Origin: UBA288 sp050178135
GTDB taxonomy: Archaea; Halobacteriota; Methanomicrobia; Methanomicrobiales; Methanospirillaceae
Assembly (NCBI GenBank): GCA_050178135.1
Contig: JBFXGJ010000008.1
Coordinates: 1-64,000 of the forward strand
Direction: 5' to 3'
Length of the DNA stretch: 64,000 bases
Shown: one piece after another, positions 44,629 to 52,089 of the stretch
Numbering within the stretch: position 1 is the first letter of the stretch
How the letters are laid out: every line of letters begins with the position of its first letter
Position numbers and translations under genes: made by a program
The notes under the pieces: model-generated
What the model saw: only the letters and a program-made list of their open reading frames with translations
Databases searched by the model: none
What the model was told of the DNA's origin: nothing

Positions 44629-45180
44629 ATGCAGGTGCTGGGAATCTCCGGGTCCATGCGCGAGGACGGCAACACCGCCCGGCTCGTCAGGGCCGTGCTC
44701 GACGCGATGAAGAAGGCCGGTTTCGAGACCGAGTTCGTCTCGCTGGCCGGGCTGCAGATCGGGCCGTGTACCGGGTGCGAGATCTGCCAGAAGGAGCACT
44801 TCTGCTCCATCCAGGACGACTGGGACAGCGTCGCCGAGAAGATGCTCGAGGCGCAGGTGGTGGTGCTCGGTGCGCCGACCTACTACTTCGACGTGAACGG
44901 CCAGACCAAGAACTTCATCGACCGGACCTACTCTCTCTACCACCGGCGCCGCCTCGCCGGGCACGGCGGCGTCGCCGTCGCCGTCCAGGCGAACACCGGG
45001 GGAGAGCGGACGGTGCAGACGATCGAGGGATTCCTCTCGACCCACGAGTTCGTCTCGCTCGGTTCCGTCGTCGGGAACGGCTACCGCGCCGGCGACGTCG
45101 ACAGTGACAGCGCCGCCATGGAGGCAGCGCAGAACATCGTTCGACGGTGCACGGCCTTCCTCGGGGACCGGAAGGTCTGA
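44629..45180 (+). CDS. iron-sulfur flavoprotein / NADPH-dependent FMN reductase family
   Basis: 183 residues. VLGISGSMREDGNTARL is the FMN phosphate loop, CTGCEICQKEHFC the compact cysteine motif that binds a 4Fe-4S cluster in Isf proteins, and LGAPTYYFDVNGQTKNFIDR the flavin contact. Isf proteins transfer electrons from ferredoxin and can reduce oxygen or peroxide in methanogens. TTTATTAT at about 44598-44605 predicts a leaderless mRNA. Confidence 0.87.
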   Translation: MQVLGISGSMREDGNTARLVRAVLDAMKKAGFETEFVSLAGLQIGPCTGCEICQKEHFCSIQDDWDSVAEKMLEAQVVVLGAPTYYFDVNGQTKNFIDRTYSLYHRRRLAGHGGVAVAVQANTGGERTVQTIEGFLSTHEFVSLGSVVGNGYRAGDVDSDSAAMEAAQNIVRRCTAFLGDRKV

Positions 45181-45184
45181 GGAC

Positions 45185-45191
45185 AAAAAAA
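45185..45191 (-). terminator. T7 run after first cofH
   Basis: Seven T residues on the minus strand lie 12-18 nt after the cofH stop, in the short gap between two convergent genes. This is a probable U-tract terminator. Confidence 0.55.
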
Positions 45192-45202
45192 TCGAGGCCC
45201 TT

Positions 45203-46315
45203 TCACCCTGACAGCACGGGCTCGTACAGCGTGGTCCGCTGGGAGAAGGGCCGGCCCAGGTCCGAGGCGATCCGGGCCATCTCCTCCGGTGCCAGGTAGT
45301 CGGTCCCCGTCGCCCCCGCCCCGGCGGAGATCCGCTCCTCGAACATCGTCCCGCCCAGGTCGTCCGCTCCCGCGATCAGCGAGATCGCCGCCATCTTCAC
45401 CCCGAGCTTCACCCAGGAGGCCTGGACATGATCGACGTTGTCCAAAAAGAGCCGGGCGACCGCGACCATCAACAGGTCCTCCCGCCCTGTCGCGCCTGCC
45501 GGAGCCCGCCCCTCCAGGAAGAGCGGCGTCTGGTGGTGGATGAACGAGAGCGGCACGAACTCGGTGAACCCCCCGGTCTCGTCCTGGATCTCCCGGAGGA
45601 TGGCGAGGTGGCGGGCCCGTTCCTCGACCGACTCCCCGGACCCGTACATGATCGTCGCCGTGGTCGGGATCCCGAGGCGGTGCGCCTCGACGATGACCCG
45701 GGCCCATTCGGCCGACGAGCACTTGCCCGGGCAGATCCGCGCCCGGACCTCGTCGACCAGGATCTCAGCGGCCGTTCCGCAGAGCGAGCCGAGACCCGCC
45801 TCGCGCATCAACAGAAGCTGCTCTTCGGTCGTCCTCCCGCTCCTCGCAGCTCCGTACGCCACCTCCATCGGGTTCGAGGCGTGCAGGTGCACCCCGGGCG
45901 CCCCCTCGCGGCAGGCCCGGAGGATCGCGCAGTAGGTATCGCCGTCGAAGTCGGGGGCGAGGCCCGATACCGTGCAGATCTCGGTCACCCGTCGGGCCGC
46001 CGCCTCCCGTGCCTTCCGGGCGACATCCTCGAGGGACAACCGGAAGGCCTCCGGTTCCCCCTCCCGCCGCGAGAAACCGCAGAAACCGCACCGGTTGATG
46101 CAGACGTTGGTCACGTTGATGTTCTGGTTCCGGACCCAGGTGACGGTCTCTCCCACCCGCTCTTCGCGTGCCCGGTCCGCCGCTGCCGCGACGGCGAGAA
46201 CATCTCGCCCCTTCGCCCGGAGGAGGAGTGCCACTTCCGGTTCGGTCAACCGGTATCCCCCGGCGCAGTCGTCGAGCAGTGGTGCGATCGCATCGGACTC
46301 CGGAACCCATGTCAT
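45203..46315 (-). CDS. cofH: FO synthase subunit 2, copy 1
   Basis: 370 residues, a radical SAM enzyme. C72, C76 and C79 (NVCINRCGFCG) bind the 4Fe-4S cluster. QNINVTNVC, EICTVSGLAPDF and the C-terminal GGTMFEERISAGAGA are CofH motifs. CofH joins ribitylaminouracil to a tyrosine-derived 4-hydroxybenzyl group, the step before CofG in deazaflavin (FO) formation. A second cofH lies 0.4 kb away; cofG is not in the window. Confidence 0.92.
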   Translation of the reverse strand: MTWVPESDAIAPLLDDCAGGYRLTEPEVALLLRAKGRDVLAVAAAADRAREERVGETVTWVRNQNINVTNVCINRCGFCGFSRREGEPEAFRLSLEDVARKAREAAARRVTEICTVSGLAPDFDGDTYCAILRACREGAPGVHLHASNPMEVAYGAARSGRTTEEQLLLMREAGLGSLCGTAAEILVDEVRARICPGKCSSAEWARVIVEAHRLGIPTTATIMYGSGESVEERARHLAILREIQDETGGFTEFVPLSFIHHQTPLFLEGRAPAGATGREDLLMVAVARLFLDNVDHVQASWVKLGVKMAAISLIAGADDLGGTMFEERISAGAGATGTDYLAPEEMARIASDLGRPFSQRTTLYEPVLSG

Positions 46316-46381
46316 ATGCTATCACACCTCATGGTTTCTCCCGACGTATAATCCATCAGGTCCTGCGCCCCACTACACCCT

Positions 46382-46684
46382 ATGACAGAACAAGAGATCC
46401 TCTTCGAGGGACGGATTGCACGGGCCTGTGTGGTCCCGGTTGGCCCCGTGAACCTGGTCTTCGCCGTCGGCGAACGGGGGCTGCTCGGCTGCGGGGCGAT
46501 CGACGCCGGGGCCCTCCAGCGGTTCGGCTATCCCGCAGCCCGCGTCCGCCCCACGACCGGGTCGTCGATCCGGACCGTGGACGACCTGCTCGACGGTGAG
46601 GTGACCGAGGCGAACGAGGCGGCAGAGGCCCTCGGCGTGACGGCCGGGATGACCGGCCGCGCGGCGCTCGCCCGGCTGGTCTAA
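46382..46684 (+). CDS. DUF1805 family protein
   Basis: 100 residues. The GPVNLVFAVGERGLLGCGAIDAG core and GMTGRAALARL tail match DUF1805, a small alpha-beta protein found mainly in methanogens and of unknown role. Its position between two cofH genes suggests a tie to F420 or flavin synthesis, which is only a context argument. Its stop overlaps the convergent cofH by 4 nt. Confidence 0.8.
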   Translation: MTEQEILFEGRIARACVVPVGPVNLVFAVGERGLLGCGAIDAGALQRFGYPAARVRPTTGSSIRTVDDLLDGEVTEANEAAEALGVTAGMTGRAALARLV

Positions 46685-47784
46685 ACCGAAGGCTCTTCGC
46701 GGAGGAGCTCGTAGACGGTCGACCGCTGCCAGAGCGTCCTGCCCAGGTCGGCGGCGATCCGGGCCATCGCGGCGGGTTCCATGTACGAGGCCGCCTTCGC
46801 CCCCGCGTCGACCGTCACCTCGTCCTCGAACATCGTCCCGCCCAGGTCATCGCCCCCGGCGAGGAGGAGGAGCGAGGCCATCTTCGGGCCGACCTTGCCC
46901 CACGAGACCTGGACGTGGTCGAAGTTATCCAAAAAGAGCCGGGCGACCGCGATCAGGAGCAGGTCCTCCCGTCCCGTCGCGCCCGGAGGTGCCCGTCCCG
47001 CCCGGAAGAGCGGCGTGTTCTGGTGGATGTAGGTGAGCGGCACCAGTTCGGTGAACCCCCGGTACTCGTCCTGGACCTCGCGGAGGAGGGAGAGGTGCCG
47101 GGCGCGGTGGGCCGCCGTCTCGCCGGCGCCGTACATGATCGTCGCGGTCGACCGGATTCCCATCGCGTGGGCCTCGCGGATGACGCGGAGCCAGGTCGCC
47201 GTGTCACACTTTCTCGGACAGATCACCCGACGGACCTCGTCGACCAGGATCTCGGCAGCGGTGCCCTGGAGCGTCCCCAGGCCCGCCTTGCGCAGCCGTT
47301 CGAGCACCTCGACCGTCGAGATGCCCGCCTTTGCCGCGGCGAACGACACCTCCTCGGGCGAACAGAAGTGTACATCCACGCCCGGGGCCCCCTCCAGGAT
47401 CCAGGTGATGAGGTCGACGTAGGAGTCGACCGTGAAGTCGGGGTGGACGCCCGAGAGCGGGCAGATCTCCGTGACCCCGCGTTCGCGGCCGAGGGCCGCC
47501 TTCTGCCGGACCTCGTCCCGTCCGAAGAGGTAGGTCCCGGGCGCCCCCGGCGGCCGGCCGAAGCCGCAGAAGCCACAGGTGTTCTTGCAGATATTGGTAA
47601 CGTGGAGGTTCTGGTTCCGGACGAAGGTGACCCGGTCACCGACACGGTCCTGTCGCCGCTCGTCAGCCGCCGCCGCGATTGCGAACACGTCCCGCCCGGA
47701 GGTCGCGTTCATCAGGAACCGGCCTTCCTCCTCGGTCAGGCGGTGGCCCGCGAGGGTGTCGGATAGCAGAGTGGAGAGGTTCAT
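46681..47784 (-). CDS. cofH: FO synthase subunit 2, copy 2
   Basis: 367 residues, with C66, C70 and C73 (ICKNTCGFCGF) and all main CofH motifs (EICPLSGVHPDF, GGTMFEDEVTVDAGA). It differs from copy 1 at many positions, including RRP residues after the cluster, so it is not a recent duplicate. One copy may be the true CofH and the other a paralogue with altered substrate. The ATG is 8 nt past the signal peptidase stop, suggesting one operon with it. Confidence 0.9.
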   Translation of the reverse strand: MNLSTLLSDTLAGHRLTEEEGRFLMNATSGRDVFAIAAAADERRQDRVGDRVTFVRNQNLHVTNICKNTCGFCGFGRPPGAPGTYLFGRDEVRQKAALGRERGVTEICPLSGVHPDFTVDSYVDLITWILEGAPGVDVHFCSPEEVSFAAAKAGISTVEVLERLRKAGLGTLQGTAAEILVDEVRRVICPRKCDTATWLRVIREAHAMGIRSTATIMYGAGETAAHRARHLSLLREVQDEYRGFTELVPLTYIHQNTPLFRAGRAPPGATGREDLLLIAVARLFLDNFDHVQVSWGKVGPKMASLLLLAGGDDLGGTMFEDEVTVDAGAKAASYMEPAAMARIAADLGRTLWQRSTVYELLREEPSV

Positions 47785-47791
47785 CGCCCGG

Positions 47792-48490
47792 TCACTTCCT
47801 CCGGCCCTTCCCACGGGTCGGCGGCGCCTGCGCCTTCTCCCGGCGCGCCAGGTAGAGTTCGTAGACGAGCATCAGGCCGATCACCACCAGGGCGACCTCG
47901 AAGAGGTGCAGCGGCAGGTACCCGACGATCGGCACGACGAAGACGGCCTTGCCGATCACCCACTCGGGCTTCACCGGCTCGAGCCGCCCGAGCCCGACGT
48001 ACCCGCCGTCCTGGTCGCGGATCGCGTTGTGGTCGCCCTTCGTGATGTACCCCCCGTGCTCCGCCCCGAACTCGGCGGCCGCAGCGGAGTCGTTCACGAA
48101 GTCGATCGCGCGGTGGATGATAGGGTGGACCTGCGTGTTGCCGTTCGGGCGGTAGATGATCACGTCACCCCAGACCGCCGAACCCGCGCGGTCCGGGTGG
48201 CTGTTGAACCGCCCGACCCCCGAGACAGCGCCCGCCGACGAGGTCACGAGCTCCCCGAACCGGTCGGGCGCTGTGACGAAGACCAGGTCGCCGACGTTCA
48301 TGTTCGGGACCATGCTCTCGGACTCGATCGTGACCACGGCGGGCCAGGTGCCCGAGACCAGGAAGAGCGTGAGCGCGATCAGGCCGACCACGCCCACCAC
48401 CCAGATGAGGTCCCGTGCGAGCGAGGCCCACCGGTCGTCCGAGTGCCGCAGCCGATCGAGCAGGGACGGGTCTGCCTTGGATGCCCCCAT
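47792..48490 (-). CDS. signal peptidase I, archaeal/ER type
   Basis: 232 residues. Ser58 in ESESMVP is the nucleophile, His126 in IIHRAID replaces the bacterial Lys, and Asp153 in KGDHNAIRDQ completes the site, as in Sec11-type enzymes. Membrane helices lie at about 28-48 and 178-200. It removes signal peptides from Sec-exported proteins, which must include the many surface proteins of this window. It diverges from the polymerase gene. Confidence 0.93.
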   Translation of the reverse strand: MGASKADPSLLDRLRHSDDRWASLARDLIWVVGVVGLIALTLFLVSGTWPAVVTIESESMVPNMNVGDLVFVTAPDRFGELVTSSAGAVSGVGRFNSHPDRAGSAVWGDVIIYRPNGNTQVHPIIHRAIDFVNDSAAAAEFGAEHGGYITKGDHNAIRDQDGGYVGLGRLEPVKPEWVIGKAVFVVPIVGYLPLHLFEVALVVIGLMLVYELYLARREKAQAPPTRGKGRRK

Positions 48491-48519
48491 AAGACCCTGA
48501 AGCGTTCCATGGCGGCGCT

Positions 48520-48527
48520 CTTATAAG
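48520..48527. promoter_or_regulatory. palindromic TATA box shared by signal peptidase and polD small subunit
   Basis: CTTATAAG is a perfect palindrome and the only AT-rich element in the 78-nt divergent gap. It lies 30 nt from the signal peptidase ATG and 42 nt from the DP1 ATG, a workable distance for both directions. Direction would have to be set by flanking BRE sequence. Confidence 0.45.
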
Positions 48528-48568
48528 TAGCGGATAACCTATCTCCCGCCGGGGCCAATACAGATCCG

Positions 48569-49969
48569 ATGCTCGAGTCCGCCGAGATCGTCCAGCGGTT
48601 CCTCGCAGCGAAGCGACAGGTCCACCCCGAGGTTGTCGCCTGGATCCGGGAGCAGAGCGACCCCGGGCTCGTCGACCGGATCCTCCAGGAGGCCCCCGAG
48701 GACGCGGTGGTCATCTCGAGCGCGATGATCCCGTCGATCCGGCCGGAACGGGACGGTGTCCGGTTCCTCGCCGACCCCCACCTCGAAGTGCTCGTCGGCG
48801 CCCCGGGTTCGAGCGAGGTGATCTCCTCCATCCAGGACTACGTCCACTACTTCCGTGACCGCTACACGCGCCTCGGGGGGCTTGTCCGGTCCCGCGTCCA
48901 CTCCATGCCGATCGAGGCCCTCGTCCGAACGAGCCGCTACCGGCAGCAGGAGTGCACCGTCATCGGGATGGTGGTCGACTGCAGGACGACCACCAAGGGT
49001 CACCGGCTCGTCCAGCTCGAGGACCCGACGGGGGTCATCCAGGTCCTCTTCAACAGGAACCGGCCCGACTTCGACCAGGCAGAGCGGCTCGTCCCCGACG
49101 AGGTGGTCGGCGTCCGGGGCAAGCTCTCCGACGACGGCTCCCTCTTCTTCGGTGAGCAGATCCTCCGCCCCGACGTCCCCGTCGGCCACGCCCCGTTCCT
49201 CTCCCGGGAGCCGGGGCGAGCAGTCCTGATCTCCGACGTCCACGTCGGGTCCGACACCTTCCTGCCCGATGCCTGGGGCCGGTTCGCCGACTGGCTCGGG
49301 GAGAACGACGACGTCGGGTACCTCCTGATCGCCGGCGACCTGGTCGACGGGATTGGCATCTATCCCGGCCAGGAGAAGGAGCTGACGATCCCGAACATCG
49401 ACGAGCAGTACGCCGAGTTCGGCCGGATGATGCGCGACCTCCCCTCCCGGCTTCGGATCGTGGTCGCCCCCGGCAACCACGACGTGGTCCGTGGGGCCGA
49501 GCCCCAGCCGGCCCTCCCCGATCGGTTCGCCGCCCCGCTCCCCGCGAACTGCACGATCGTCGAGAACCCGTGCATGGTCTCGCTCCAGGGGATCCGGGTA
49601 CTGATGTACCACGGCCGTTCGATCGACGACATGATCCCACTGTTGCCAGGGACCTCGTACGACCGGCCCGGCGAGCTGATGGAGGAGATGCTCAGGCGCC
49701 GGCACCTCGCCCCGAGCTATGGGCGGCGGACCCCGATCGCGGCAGCCCGGACCGACCGGCTCCTGATCGACCCGGTCCCCGAGGTGCTCCACACGGGCCA
49801 CGTCCACATCATGGGCTTCTGCCAGTACCGGGGCGTGATCGGGATCAATGCCGGCACCTGGCAGGCGCAGACCGCCTTCCAGAAGCAGATGAACATCAAC
49901 CCGACCCCAGCCCGCGCCGTCTCGCTCGACCTCCAGACCCTCGCGGTCGAGGCCTTCGACTTCTCCTAG
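48569..49969 (+). CDS. polB: DNA polymerase D small subunit (DP1)
   Basis: 466 residues. An OB-fold region (about 125-200, CTVIGMVVDCRTTTKGHRLV) precedes a calcineurin-like phosphoesterase with all metal motifs: ISDVHVGS, AGDLVDG, APGNHD and HTGHVH. DP1 supplies 3'-5' exonuclease proofreading for the archaeal replicative polymerase D. It is a little short because the N-terminal extension is small. The large subunit DP2 is not in this window. Confidence 0.94.
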   Translation: MLESAEIVQRFLAAKRQVHPEVVAWIREQSDPGLVDRILQEAPEDAVVISSAMIPSIRPERDGVRFLADPHLEVLVGAPGSSEVISSIQDYVHYFRDRYTRLGGLVRSRVHSMPIEALVRTSRYRQQECTVIGMVVDCRTTTKGHRLVQLEDPTGVIQVLFNRNRPDFDQAERLVPDEVVGVRGKLSDDGSLFFGEQILRPDVPVGHAPFLSREPGRAVLISDVHVGSDTFLPDAWGRFADWLGENDDVGYLLIAGDLVDGIGIYPGQEKELTIPNIDEQYAEFGRMMRDLPSRLRIVVAPGNHDVVRGAEPQPALPDRFAAPLPANCTIVENPCMVSLQGIRVLMYHGRSIDDMIPLLPGTSYDRPGELMEEMLRRRHLAPSYGRRTPIAAARTDRLLIDPVPEVLHTGHVHIMGFCQYRGVIGINAGTWQAQTAFQKQMNINPTPARAVSLDLQTLAVEAFDFS

Positions 49970-50787
49970 AGCCGGATACGCTGCCGGGTCGCGTACCCCA
50001 GCCTCTTCGCCCCTGACGAGACCAGCTCGGCCTCCTCCAGGTCGACGCGGACCAGGTGCACCAGCACCGGCAGGGCGGACAGGCGGGATTGCGAGAGCCC
50101 ACGGGCTGCCACCACGCGGCCGAACTCCGCAGAGGAGGGCGGCACCCGCGTCGCACGCCCGGTCAGCTGGAGGCCGAAGAGCGCGTCCATCGAAGCGTAC
50201 GGGTCGTAGACAGCCACCGAGACGCGGGGGTTGAAGAGAAGGTGGGCAAACTTCTCGCCCCCCTCGGAGAGGAGGTAGAGCCGGTCATCGAGGAGCAGGT
50301 ACTCGATCGGTGTCGCCCGCACCTCGTCCCCGTGCCCCGTGCAGAGCGTGCAGGTATTCCGGGCGGCGAGCCCCGCGAAGACCATCGCCCGCAGCTCCTC
50401 TGCCGGCATCCCGGACGCCCCGCGGAGGAACCGGCGCCGGAGGGCCACGCCCGCTGCGGCAAACGACTCCGGATCGGACGGCACGGTCGCCGCCAGGGCC
50501 AACCGGTCCCCGAAGGCCTCCGCGGCGGCCCGGAACCGCTCCTCCGCCCCGGAAGCCGGGAGCAGCCAGAGGGCGACCGGGAGGTGGGCAGGGACCGACC
50601 GGGCGAGTCGTTCGAGCCCGGCAGGGGTGAGGCCCGCGGGGGCGAGGACCAGCGCGCACGCCACCGCGCCCGAGTAGTCCACCGACCCGGACGAGAGGGG
50701 CACGGTCATCGCCGGCCCGAGAAGAAGGGCGAGCAGCCCGGCGGCATCGGCCCCCTCGCGGTCGTGGAGGACCAGGGTTCGGACCAT
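49966..50787 (-). CDS. FMN-binding split-barrel (PPOX-like) protein with extra N-terminal domain
   Basis: 273 residues. The C-terminal half has the split barrel: NTCTLCTGHGDEVRATPIEYL, DDRLYLLSEGGEKFAHLLFNPRV, and SVAVYDPYASMDALFGLQLTG, close to pyridoxamine-phosphate-oxidase-like flavoproteins. The N-terminal half (1-125) resembles a decayed flavodoxin (VRTLVLHDREGADAAGLLALL) without an obvious phosphate loop. It ends 4 nt into the convergent polymerase gene. The substrate is unknown, and the flavodoxin idea is a guess from strand pattern. Confidence 0.65.
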   Translation of the reverse strand: MVRTLVLHDREGADAAGLLALLLGPAMTVPLSSGSVDYSGAVACALVLAPAGLTPAGLERLARSVPAHLPVALWLLPASGAEERFRAAAEAFGDRLALAATVPSDPESFAAAGVALRRRFLRGASGMPAEELRAMVFAGLAARNTCTLCTGHGDEVRATPIEYLLLDDRLYLLSEGGEKFAHLLFNPRVSVAVYDPYASMDALFGLQLTGRATRVPPSSAEFGRVVAARGLSQSRLSALPVLVHLVRVDLEEAELVSSGAKRLGYATRQRIRL

Positions 50788-50877
50788 GGCAGAGCGAATG
50801 CGCCGGGAGGAGATGAAACATGCGGCACCGGTGATCACAACCACACCAATATCCCGTCGGGCGTCTCACGGATCAGC

Positions 50878-51492
50878 ATGGAGTCCGCTGCGGGGAACCA
50901 GGGCAGGGACACGATCTACGAACGTGCCTTCGAGGCCATCGACCATCCCGTCTTCGTCATCGGGCCCGACGGCACGATCGAGGTGGCGAACCGCGCGACC
51001 GGCGAATTGCTCGGGGAGCCTGCCGAGGCACTCCTCGGGCGCCGGTGCCACGAGGTCTTCCACGGTCGTCCGGACTTTATCGACGAGTGCCCCTTCCGCA
51101 GTTCGTGCCGCACCGGCAAGCGCGAGCGGAGGGTGGTCCACCAGGACTCCCGCTGGTTCATCGCCCTCGTCGAACCCCTGGAGACGGGCGGGGCCGTCCA
51201 TACCCTGCTCGAGATCACCCGCCTGCGCGAGACCGAGGCGATGCTCACCGGGTTCCTGACCGATGCCGTGCTCCGGCTCGCCCGCCCCACCGGGGTGATC
51301 GCGGAGACGCTGTCGGCCCTCGCGGACGACCTGGAGAGCGGGCGCCTCACCCCGGAGGAGGTCGCGCTCACCCTCCGCTGCGAGGCCGCGGGGGCCCGGG
51401 GCCTCACCACGACGATCAACGCGCTCAAGAACAGCATCGCGGGCGACCTGAAAGGGATCCCCGAGGACTACCGGCGCTTCCTGCTGGAGTGA
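50878..51492 (+). CDS. PAS domain protein without output domain
   Basis: 204 residues. A PAS domain (about 12-120) starts AFEAIDHPVFVIGPDGTIEVA and contains RRCHEVFHGRPDFIDECPF with a spaced cysteine pair like that in the third PAS of the hybrid kinase at 42332. The rest (125-204) is helical, with LALTLRCEAAGARGL-type amphipathic sequence, and lacks any kinase motif. It is followed after 4 nt by the RecA-like gene. Together they look like a sensor and an effector. Confidence 0.72.
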   Translation: MESAAGNQGRDTIYERAFEAIDHPVFVIGPDGTIEVANRATGELLGEPAEALLGRRCHEVFHGRPDFIDECPFRSSCRTGKRERRVVHQDSRWFIALVEPLETGGAVHTLLEITRLRETEAMLTGFLTDAVLRLARPTGVIAETLSALADDLESGRLTPEEVALTLRCEAAGARGLTTTINALKNSIAGDLKGIPEDYRRFLLE

Positions 51493-51496
51493 TCGC

Positions 51497-52051
51497 GTGA
51501 ACCGTCTGATCAGCGAGACCGACCTCGGCACCAAGCAGCTCTTCCTGGTCCTCTCGCCCCCCGACCGCCTCCGCGAGCAGAACCTGGCCCTCACGGGAGA
51601 GCTCCTCTCGGCCGGGTACCGGGTCTGCGTCATCACCACCAACTACCCCTACCGGGTCCTCTCCCGGCTCTACGGATCGGCCGGGCTCGACCTCGACCGG
51701 ATCGACTTCATCGACGCGATCACGCCCTACGCGCTCGGCGAGATGCCCCCGTCCGAGCCCCGGTGCCGCTACGTCCAGGCCCCGACAGACCTGACCGAGA
51801 TCGGGATCGGCGTCACCGAGCTTTTACGGGCCCACCCGGGGGAGCAGACCTGCATCCTGATCGACTCGGTCTCGACCATGCTGATCTACCTCTCGTCGTC
51901 GAGCCTCTCCAAGTTCATCCACTTCGTCGCGAACCGGCTCCGCCTCCTCGACCACTCCGGGATCTTCCTCGCCGTGGAGCAGGGGCTTGACCCCATGCTC
52001 CTCACCCAGCTCGTCACCTTCGTTGACGCGACGATCGAGGGGCAGGCCTAG
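51497..52051 (+). CDS. RecA/KaiC-superfamily-like protein lacking a P-loop
   Basis: 184 residues from a GTG at 51497. A Rossmann-like core includes LFLVLSPPDRLREQN, AGYRVCVITTNYPYRVL and a Walker-B-like strand CILIDSVSTMLIYLS, followed by a KFIHFVANRLRLLDHSGIFLA helix-strand pair. No GxxxxGK(S/T) is present, so ATP binding of the usual kind is unlikely. Similar P-loop-less proteins in methanogens and halophiles accompany PAS sensors. The function is unknown. Confidence 0.6.
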   Translation: MNRLISETDLGTKQLFLVLSPPDRLREQNLALTGELLSAGYRVCVITTNYPYRVLSRLYGSAGLDLDRIDFIDAITPYALGEMPPSEPRCRYVQAPTDLTEIGIGVTELLRAHPGEQTCILIDSVSTMLIYLSSSSLSKFIHFVANRLRLLDHSGIFLAVEQGLDPMLLTQLVTFVDATIEGQA

Positions 52052-52057
52052 CCGCGC

Positions 52058-52066
52058 TTTTTTATA
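52058..52066 (+). promoter_or_regulatory. TATA box/T-run between RecA-like gene and Grx-TrxR gene
   Basis: A T6 run beginning 7 nt after the RecA-like stop merges into TTTTTTATA. It can end the upstream transcript and direct initiation near 52090, exactly at the ATG of the reductase, giving a leaderless mRNA. This excludes the GTG at 52072 as start. Confidence 0.5.
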
Positions 52067-52089
52067 CAGGGGTGCAGAACCTGCTCCTC

